Shown here: piece by piece, positions 56,286 through 64,000 of the stretch | Numbering within the stretch: position 1 is the stretch's first letter | Layout of the letters: each line of letters starts with the position of its first letter | Source of the DNA: Pseudorasbora parva | Lineage: Eukaryota; Chordata; Actinopteri; Cypriniformes; Gobionidae | Direction of reading: 5' to 3' | Assembly (NCBI RefSeq): GCF_024679245.1 | Contig: NC_090184.1 | Span: forward strand, 5,522,547-5,586,546 | Length of the DNA: 64,000 bases | Notes under the pieces: model-generated | Database searches by the model: none | What the model saw: only the letters and a program-made list of their open reading frames with translations | Told to the model about the DNA's origin: nothing | Translations under genes and position numbers: made by a program

Positions 56286-57329
56286 TTAAAGGGTTAGTTC
56301 ACCCAAAAATGAAAATGCTGTCATTAATTATTCACCCTCATGCAATTTGACACCCGTAAGACCTCTGTTCATCTTCAGAACACAAATTAAGATATTACTG
56401 TTGAAATCCGATGGCTCAGAAAGGCCTTCATTGACACCAATGACTTTCCACTATTAAGACCCATAAAGCCACTAAAGATGTCGTTACAAAGCCCATCTCA
56501 CTACAGTGGCTCTACAATCATTTTATAAAGCACCGAGAATAGATTTTGTGCACAATTTTTTTTTGTATAACGACTTATATAGTGATGTTGTGAATGTTTA
56601 TGAATCAGCGTATCGATTTATGATTCGGATTGCCAATGTCACTTAATTTCGGCAGTTTGGCAGTTTGATACACTGATTCATAACATTCTAAACTTTGTTT
56701 TGAAATCAGCCCATCACTATATAAGTCGTTCTAAAAAAATTGTTTGCGCACAAAAACTATTTATAATGGCATATAGTGATGGGCCAATTTCAAAACAAAG
56801 TTGAGCGTTATGAGTCAGCGTATCGATTCATGATTCGGATTGCCAATGTCAAGTGATTTCAGCAGTTTATCAGTTTGACACGCGATCCGAATCATGAATC
56901 AATACGCTGATTCATAAACATTAGAAACTTTGTTTCGAAATCGGCCCATCACTATAAGTCGTTATTTAGTTTTTTTGTGAAAAAAACTATTCCCGTCGCT
57001 TCATAAAATGATTGTAGAATCACTGTAGGAGATGGGCTTTGTTCCGACGTCTTTAGTGCCTTTGAAGCTTGGAGCATACTCTGAAAGAACAAATAAATTT
57101 GTTTGTTCCCTTTCGAAAGGGAACTCGCACTGTGTCAGCTGACGCTACGGAGAACGCCTTCAGCGTGACAGGTGTCTGAAATCGCTATCAAATCACAATC
57201 CTACTGACCGTCGGCAGCTGGTGATGTCATCACCGTGCGACCAGGAAGTATAAAAGGGCACCGTGCCAACATGACGCTTTCCTTTTGTCTTCAGGGACTG
57301 TTTTGTCTGGTTCGCTGGAAAGTCTAAAA

Positions 57330-58082
57330 ATGAAGTGCACACGTAAAGTGAAGGGAGCGTACAGGAAGTGCGCTGATCCATGTCCAAGGTTTCCCACGCC
57401 TGAGGACACACACACCCTTTGTGTGCTCTGCCTGGGGGAAGAGCACGCGCGGGAGGATCTCGAGGGGGCTTCCTGCGCAAACTGCGAGCGTTTTCCGTTG
57501 AGGACGCTCCGCTCTCGCCTGGCCTTCTTCTAGAGGGAAGAAGAGCCAGCATCTGGGAGCGGTCCCGCTCAAGCTGAGGCTGAGCGGCGCCGTCTGTCCC
57601 AGGGCTCCCAGATGGACCTGGCTCATCGTCTGGAGAGTACAGTTCTCGCGGACGATCAGCCAGGTCGCGAGAGCAGGCTGACGGAGGAGGAGTCGGATGG
57701 AGACTCCTCCTCGTCGTCAGCCCGTGCTCTTCCGGTCGATCAGAGGATGGCTGTGGATGAGGAGGAAAATGAAGCTGAGGCTGAATCCTCCCAGCCATCC
57801 TGCCCCGTGTATGGGGAGCTGTTAGATGTAATGGGGCGCGCGGCGCTGAGACTTCAGCTGCCGTGGCAGAGAGCCAGGGGAGAGGCCGCCCGCCCTGACA
57901 GATTGGGCGATCAGTTTCTCCCCGACCATAGCCGCCCAGCTCCTGGGAGCCTTCCATTCCTCCCCGACCTTCACGAGCAGGTCGTGGGGGCATCAAAGAA
58001 GAGACTCCCCTCGATGGCAAGGGTAAGAAGCACTAAGCTGAGTACTGCTCTCCAGGATTCCCATCTCCGAGTTCCGGTCTGA
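57330..58082 (+). pseudogene. DIRS-like gag pseudogene
   Basis: The first ATG, at 57330, lies about 50 bp after the inverted repeat. The N-terminus has a Cys/His cluster (C-A-D-P-C, H-T-L-C-V-L-C-L-G-E-E-H-A, C-A-N-C) like the conserved head of DIRS1-type ORF1 in fish. An in-frame tag at 57531-57533 interrupts it; the same frame reopens through an acidic, Ser-rich region (E-E-E-S-D-G-D-S-S-S-S-S) to a stop at 58080-58082. No nucleic-acid enzyme motif. Dead copy. Confidence 0.7.
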
Positions 58083-58593
58083 GGAGGACATTGCCAGTTT
58101 GCAGTCCCTCAGTCTGGATGCTCATGAGTAAGAGCGATGTCCGGAGGCTCTGTTTTTGACAGACAAGGTTGGCCAAGCTGGGGTGTCCCACAGAAGTGAC
58201 GCCAGGTGAGGCCTCCCTGGTGGCATTCGGTGAAAGTTTTCCTGAATTAGTGACGGCTGGGGCGCCCTCGGGTCCCCTAGCCACATTCCCTTAAGGGACT
58301 CCTTCCTTCGAAGTAGTAGGTCCCAGGCCCTCGAGCAAGCCGAGAGTAGGAAACCTCAGTTAAAACTTGTTTAGGTTCTCTCTTAGGCATATAGCTTGGG
58401 CTATGACCATAGGGAATGATGTCACTGGCAGCCTGTGTGGCTAGAGGGGGAGTGGTTCAGACTTCCTGCGAACACTCGTCCAGGCAGTTCTCACTGCCAG
58501 TAAGGGGCGTGCACTCCTCTCAGCATGGCGGCGTGGGTATATCGTTCCCCGTAGCGTCAGCTGACGCAGCGCGAGTTCCCTTTCGAAAGGGAA

Positions 58594-58907
58594 CGTCCCC
58601 GGTTACGTATGTAACCTTAGTTCCCTGAGAACAGGGAACGAGACGCTGCGTCACATGGCCATGCTTCAAGGTGTGCCTGCCCACAGTCCCTTCAGACGAA
58701 GCGGATAGCGTCATGTTGGCACGGTGCCCTTTTATACTTCCTGTTCGCACGGTGATGACATCACCAGCTGCCGACGGTCAGTAGGATTGTGATTTGATAG
58801 CGATTTCAGACACCTGTCACGCTGAAGGCGTTCCCCGTAGCGTCAGCTGACGCAGCGTCTCGTTCCCTGTTCTCAGGGAACTAAGGCTACATACGTAACC
58901 GGGGACG
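58594..58907. repeat. 60-bp inverted repeat pair (internal complementary region-like)
   Basis: cgtccccggttacgtatgta ... gctgcgtca at 58594-58653 and its reverse complement at 58848-58907 differ at about one position. The 194-bp loop holds the right 144-bp terminal repeat. Confidence 0.85.
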
Positions 58908-59327
58908 TTTTCTTGAGTACATTCCATACTTCAAGAGAAAAGCAGGTGCCGATCATCTGCGTTTCATCGCATTAACAACGGCCACTTTAAATGTATGACC
59001 AATCACACAATAGTTCTCGGACAGCGGCAAGAAAAAAGTTCTGCTCAGGCGATGTGTCGAGAACAAGCTGCGAGAACTCCCAAACCAGAGCTGCGAGAAC
59101 AAAACAACGTAATTTTGATCTTTCAGCCCTGGGAGCGAGAACTTTGTACATGTGGAGTATGTTGCAGCCTTTATGGGTCTTGAAAGAGGAAATGTCATTA
59201 GTGTGAAAAAAGGCCTTTCTGAGCCATTGGATTTCAACAAAAATATCTTCATTTGTTTTCCAAAGATGAACATTAGGGTAAGTAATTAATGACAGAATTT
59301 TCGTTTTTGGGTGAACTAACCCTTTAA

Positions 59328-61564
59328 GGTAAGCATGAAGAGTCATCTTGAGAGACCAGAGTGACTGAGGGTGTGAGTGTGTCTGTGAAGTGCAGGTGTG
59401 TGTGATCTGTACTCTGGTGAGGGAGTGCGCTGTGATTGGGTGATGGTGGAGCCTGAAACTTGTGTCTGCAGTCGGATCTGCCTGTTTTATCCTGTGTTTT
59501 ATATCATATAATACACAAATGGTTAGGTTTAGGGATGGTGTTTGGCATAGCGTAAAAAAATAAATAACATAAATGTAAATAAAATGATGCTGGCTAATTA
59601 AATTGAGAATCGCACTCCAACATTTCATAATGTTGCAAATTCATAACCCAATATATAATTTCATCATGACGATAACATTCCCATACCCAACGTGTCTGTG
59701 TATGAAGGTTTCTTATTGAAATCAATAGAGTCGAAAAATTATGCTAAAAGGGTGTTCTGTGCATTGAAAAGTGATGCCAAAGGGTCCTGACCAAGCATCA
59801 ATATGTGACGAGTTGGGAGAGAGAACGTGTTGGCTTTCGAGTTTATACTGAATGGACTTTTTGGACTATAAAAAAAAAAGTCCAAAAATACTTTTTGACT
59901 TCTTCACTCAAATTGTTGTTTTTGGTCATCATTTGACAGTTTCCCTCTAAATCTTAATTGACTGTTTATAGTGTTTCCGTGGGTGTTTAAAGCATGCAGA
60001 TATGATTAGCGACTGACTGTCTGTTGATGAGCATCTCGCTGCAACAGGGGCTGTTCACACAGACATGTTTTTCCATTCCGCTGCGCTATTTTTCCATTGG
60101 TTTTCAATGTAAACTTCCACTGACTTTTGTCAGCAAAAATTTGTTCTGTTCTAACACTACATCATTTTCCACTGTACAAGTGTGAAATATTATTTTACCT
60201 GGGGTTAAAATCTGTGTAAAAAGCCCTATTGTGACATAGATGGTTGAGGGAGAAATATCTAGTCTTCGACTAAGGCATTTTAGCAGGATCAGTGTTTGTG
60301 GCAGGCTGTGATCTTTGTAACTGCAAATGTTATACATGCACAGAAACATTGCACACTAACGGCAAAGGAAAAACAATAAAAATCACCCTTTTAAGGGTCA
60401 TTTCAGTCTGGATTGCATGAAACTGCATGGGCACGTTTGTACCTTTACATGATTTGCATAATTCATGTAATCACTGTTTAAAACAATGCAGTAAGTGCGT
60501 GTAAATGAACTATTTGTGAATTCCCGCTGAAGTATCTGGACAGAAAGATTCCTGACACAGACCGTTTTGGCACATTCTGGTTTGGATTTAAGGGAGGATC
60601 ATTTAATATGCTTTCAAAGTTTTGGAGAGTCTTGTTGTAAGGACAGAAGCAAATTGCCCTCATTAAGTGCAGTACTTGAGGTTGTTTAATTTGTAATCCA
60701 GACATCATTCCTTACTTATCTTCAATTTTGGAGGCATGTGATTTTGCAACACTGCACCCAGAAGGAGAAACAAATATGAAAGACAGCTTCCCTTTCTCCT
60801 AACTCTACAGGGAAGCAATATTAGATGAGTACATTTTTGGCTCATCAAAGTTTGGAACTAAATTGTAAATTGTGTGTATTTTGGTAATGATTTTTATTGT
60901 ATCAATCATCTGCCTTCAGATCTCCAAGAAGAAAGTAGTGTTTCCAAGTAGCTTTATGTTTATGTTGTTACATTTGAAGATTGTAATTAAATTTCCATTT
61001 GGTACATAGACAAAAGCAGAAATTAAAATGTATAAACAATCATGAAATATCATATAAGGGTTCAAATGTAGTATTTTTATAATTTATGTTAAATTTTTAA
61101 TTCTTCAAGATATTTATTTACATATTTTAAATGTGTTTAAACCTGGCATACACAAGTAGTGGCACGAGTAGTTTCAGTTATGTTTAATGGTTCAAAACAC
61201 AACAAAATGCAGTGTTTAAGTGGTAACAGAACGCTTTTACATCAATAACAAGACCAAATTGTAATTTATGAATGGCTGGTGCAAGCAATCCCAGATCTCT
61301 ATGGGATTTTCTTAGTATTTTTCCCACTGGGTGGAAACCCTTAGAGAAGGCTGAGCTGTCCAAATAAGAGAGTTTCCGTTGCACCTGTAGCTGGGCTAAA
61401 AAGTGACTCACAAAAGATTTGGCTTTCCTCTGTTTGAAACTCTAATATTGTGTGTTAGTAACACACTTACTCACCAAAGACAACCACAATGATTAGAGGA
61501 AGAAAAGTGTGGGCCAGGTGTGTATTCATGTGTGTGAAGTGAATGAAGTGTAATTGAGATTACT
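59328..61564. other. no gene recognised
   Basis: 59330-59480 is gt-rich and LTR-like (gtgaagtgcaggtgtgtgtg). Short frames thereafter. 60104-60349 and 61184-61411 (minus) are open but show no family motif. Confidence 0.45.
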
Positions 61565-61568
61565 TTAA

Positions 61569-62339
61569 AGGGGTACTTCAGCGCTGGGAAGATGAATCTG
61601 TATTTAAACTGGGTCATCAATGTAGTAGAAATGTGAAATTATTTTTGAATTTGGTGTCTTCTAGACTGAGAAAAGACAGAAAATGTATTTTTGTCCCATG
61701 GGGATGAAAGACTACAATTCCCAGAATGCTTCGCTGCCCTGTGAGGCCATTCTCAACACCACCAACTTCATTACTGTGACTGAGTTAGAAGACACTACAA
61801 TTAAAAACTGAACGTGTCTGTTCAATATAATGAGTGAGTCACCGCGCGAGTGTCACAGCCCTGAGCACTAACTGCACGAGTGATGAGAGCTGAGGTAATC
61901 ACGACTACATTCGCGGCATACATTCACACAGGAGTTCAGTCTGGCACGCGTTTCAGTTCATGCCTTTGCAAGCTTAACTTTCATAGAAATGAATTTGAGA
62001 TGTTAAAAGACTTACATTGCACACCATAGCTCCGTTTAAATGATCCTGTCTGCAAGCTGAGCTCTCCCTGCCAGCTGAGTGTTATCTCCCATCCCCCATG
62101 CGCAGATTCAAAAAATGCGGAAATAGCTCCCTCTGCTGGCTGTAGTCTTTAGCCTCTGGGCAAACATTCCTCCTATGATGCAAAAATCGTCATTTTGCAT
62201 CATAGGAGGAATTTTTCCAGAAATAAAATGCATAAATCTCTCGTCTCAGGGAGATATGAGGGGGGAAAGCACAATAATTTGAATATTCTCCAGGGTTTCT
62301 ACTGATACAAAGCCATATGCTAATCGCTGAAGTAACCCT
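61569..62339. mobile_element. TTAA-flanked non-autonomous element (771 bp) with internal hairpin
   Basis: TTAA at 61565-61568 and 62340-62343 flank aggggtacttcagcg and (reverse complement) agggttacttcagcg. The interior is moderately GC-rich, with no transposase. It contains a strong hairpin at 62166-62211. Confidence 0.88.
62166..62211. other. perfect hairpin, about 19-bp stem
   Basis: ttcctcctatgatgcaaaa is followed after seven bases by ttttgcatcataggaggaa. Transcription would give a short precursor-like stem-loop, similar in size to MITE-derived small-RNA precursors. No evidence of expression. Confidence 0.9.
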
Positions 62340-62511
62340 TTAAGAGCCAGGTTTCAATGAATGAATGATTTTGGCTATGTGCTTCATTTTTACATATTTT
62401 GCTTTATTTCACAGTGGTCAATACATGTCTATTGTGTATATACTAATCCATCTAATTTTCTTCTAGAGACAGGGTTTAGACTAAACCAGAATTAGGCCTT
62501 GGTTAAATTAA

Positions 62512-62915
62512 AGGAACTGTTTGCAAGAAATGTATTTCAATTAATCATAAAATGGCCCTGATACGTCACTAGACATTAAGAAATCATGTTTATTTCAAAT
62601 ACTTCTCTGACAACAGTACTCCAGCCAGGATATTGTCATTTAAAAGTTGTTGCAGCCCTCAACTGATGTTGATGTTGACATGTTGTGTTTTGGCCTGAAG
62701 CTCCGCCCTCCATCTATCAACCAATCACAAAGTCAGTAGTGTTTTGGCATCCGGGTTGCCAGATCTGCTCTACTTACCACAGCTGCAGCTACAAATGTTC
62801 CTGCTGGATCCTGCAGCCAATCTGGCAACCTTGAGTCAGGGGGAGGGGAGAGGGCAGAGGGAGAGGGGATACACCTGCAGTACCAGTTTTGGCCACAATC
62901 TTACATACACTTCCT
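62512..62915. mobile_element. TTAA-flanked MITE (404 bp)
   Basis: TTAA at 62508-62511 and 62916-62919 flank aggaactgtttgcaag and (reverse complement) aggaagtgtatgtaag. No coding motif. Confidence 0.85.
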
Positions 62916-63321
62916 TTAAGCAGCTTTTATAGACATGCTTGGTGTGCAACTTGGTTGTTATTTTGTTTTTTGTTTTAAAGCGAGTGGTACTTGCTCATGT
63001 TAACTCACCGCCATGATGTTCTCAGGTTTTCCAGGGGGTTGCTATGTGGTTGTGAAGCAATACTGGGAACCAGTTATTATTCACAGCAGCAAAAATCTGG
63101 AAGCGAATAACATGGAGTTCATTAACGATTCTCACACGTGCATGCATTCTACTGATGACGCAAATGGAACACGAACACGGTAGGCTACAAAAACTCTGAC
63201 AGGTCCTAGGTACGAAATCAAATACTTCCCTAATATGTAATATGCAAAATAGTATGTCAACAGAGTAGTATGTCCAAATACAAAGGTTCCTTAATGATCT
63301 GAGCGCATGGTCTGAAGAGTA

Positions 63322-63683
63322 CACTGTAAAAAATATTGGTTGTTTTAACTTAAAAAAGTAAGTAACCTGGTTGCCTTAAAATTTTGAGTTTATTGAAATT
63401 AAAAGTTTGAGTTGATACAATGAAGGAAATTTGTTTAATAAATATTATTGTATCTGAACCACACAATAAAAAATGATAAATCATGAAAATAGCACTATTT
63501 GGCATGTTTCACTGCGTCATCAGAAATAAAACACAATTACCCAATATGCTTACAAAATCTTTTAATAATATTTTAATAAAGGTTGTCAAAATCTCAAATG
63601 TTCATTGTATTAACTCATATTTTATTTCAGTGAACTCAAAATTAAGGCAACCAGGTCACTTTTCTAAATAATTTTTTACAGTG
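63322..63683. mobile_element. TA-flanked MITE (362 bp, cactgtaaaaaat ends)
   Basis: cactgtaaaaaat at the left and attttttacagtg at the right are inverted and flanked by TA (63320-63321, 63684-63685). Subterminal blocks also pair: ggttgccttaaaattttgag (63370) and aattaaggcaaccaggtcac (63641). Interior AT-rich. Confidence 0.87.
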
Positions 63684-63838
63684 TATTAATATTAATATTT
63701 AAAATTAAAAAATGTTTGTGTGCCGCTACGCATTCCTGTGTGTGTAATAAGCAGAGTCTTTGCGCGTTGTGCACCCGCCTATTTTTACAATACAGAGGTG
63801 ACACGGAGAACTGATGTCTGGGGTAAACAGAGTTTATT

Positions 63839-64000
63839 AAAGGTGCACTATGCAGTATTTTTGCAGTAAAATATCCAAAAACCACTAGGCCGGTGTTATT
63901 TATTTTGTTCAGTTGAGTACCTACAATATCCCAAATGTGTCCAACTATTTGTAAATTGTGAAAAAATTTCTATTTTAACTAAGGACCGAGACGTTTCACC
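63839..64000. mobile_element. TTAA-family element, left end, running off the window
   Basis: ttaaaggtgcactatgcagt and the following ccactaggcc resemble the ends at 50253 and 51621. The rest lies outside the window. Confidence 0.6.

Larger units (their letters stand above)
57100..58910 (+). mobile_element. DIRS-like retroelement remnant with inverted terminal repeats
   Basis: DIRS elements carry inverted terminal repeats and a gag, reverse transcriptase and tyrosine recombinase. Here a 144-145-bp segment at 57134-57278 recurs inverted at 58708-58851 with two or three differences; each copy contains tataaaagg facing inward. A gag-like frame lies between them. A further 60-bp inverted pair (58594-58653 and 58848-58907) resembles an internal complementary region. 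The palindrome gttccctttcgaaagggaac occurs at 57105 and 58575. Reverse transcriptase and recombinase are absent. Confidence 0.75.
56290..59323. mobile_element. TTAA MITE (agggttagttcaccc family) split by a 2.1-kb insertion
   Basis: TTAA at 56286-56289 and 59324-59327 flank agggttagttcacccaaaaa and its inverse. The interior has the family's palindromic blocks (gattcggattgccaatgtca twice; cagcgtatcgatt). At 57063 it stops and resumes at 59172 with atgggtcttgaaagagg. gccttt occurs on both sides of the break (57058-57063, 59166-59171) as a possible 6-bp duplication. Confidence 0.82.

Noticed and set aside
57193..58020. 275-codon minus-strand frame
   Set aside because: Antisense of the DIRS-like gag region; the plus frame carries the recognisable Cys/His cluster.
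62700..62880. Host promoter or CpG-rich region
   Set aside because: It lies wholly inside a TTAA-flanked MITE, so its composition belongs to the element.

Overview
The window looks like repeat-dense, gene-poor DNA from a teleost fish, most likely a cyprinid (carp, barb or zebrafish relative). That rests on the content: several Tc1-like transposase families in different stages of decay, many TTAA-flanked short elements with AGGG-type termini, RTE-like, L2-like, Gypsy-like and DIRS-like retroelement remnants, and long (CA)n, (TA)n and (ATT)n tracts. I find no convincing host protein-coding gene, tRNA or rRNA. Nearly every plausible protein signal is transposon-derived, and most very long open frames come from tandem repeats whose period is a multiple of three.

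Layout. 1-2921 is a 30-bp minisatellite with higher-order duplication. 3.3-6.1 kb is AT-rich with microsatellites. 6.1-10.3 kb is a stack of Tc1-like, THAP-like and RTE-like remnants. 12209-14849 is a structurally complete non-autonomous LTR element: identical-looking 387-bp LTRs, a 5-bp target duplication and one 597-codon ORF on the minus strand. 15.1-20.5 kb holds an L2-like LINE and TTAA elements, including a THAP-bearing Kolobok-like one. 22-31 kb has a DD34E Tc1 pseudogene, a long-TIR element, a second long-TIR Tc1 copy and a short hAT-like element. 31.4-35.4 kb has two Tc1 copies, one split by a second THAP-bearing TTAA element and bracketed by oppositely oriented (CA)n/(TG)n arrays. 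37-41 kb holds LTR-element debris and a stray minisatellite unit. 41173-42726 is a nearly intact DD37E Tc1 element. 45.3-50.5 kb contains short DNA transposons. 50.8-52.8 kb is a three-level nest: Harbinger-like MITE in TTAA MITE in DD36E Tc1 element. 56.3-59.3 kb is a TTAA MITE split by DIRS-like DNA. 61.5-64 kb holds four more short elements.

How the pieces relate. Nesting gives relative ages. The Tc1-like families are old hosts; TTAA elements inserted into two of them, and younger elements inserted into the TTAA elements. Non-autonomous TTAA elements would depend on a transposase supplied elsewhere. The THAP-type exon and a second acidic exon kept in two of them, each ending at a splice-donor-like site, suggest descent from a larger autonomous element with two convergent genes. 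The 12.2-14.8 kb LTR element lacks protease, reverse transcriptase and integrase, so it would need enzymes in trans; its matching LTRs and target duplication indicate recent movement. Family assignments come from reading motifs and termini by eye, without database searches.
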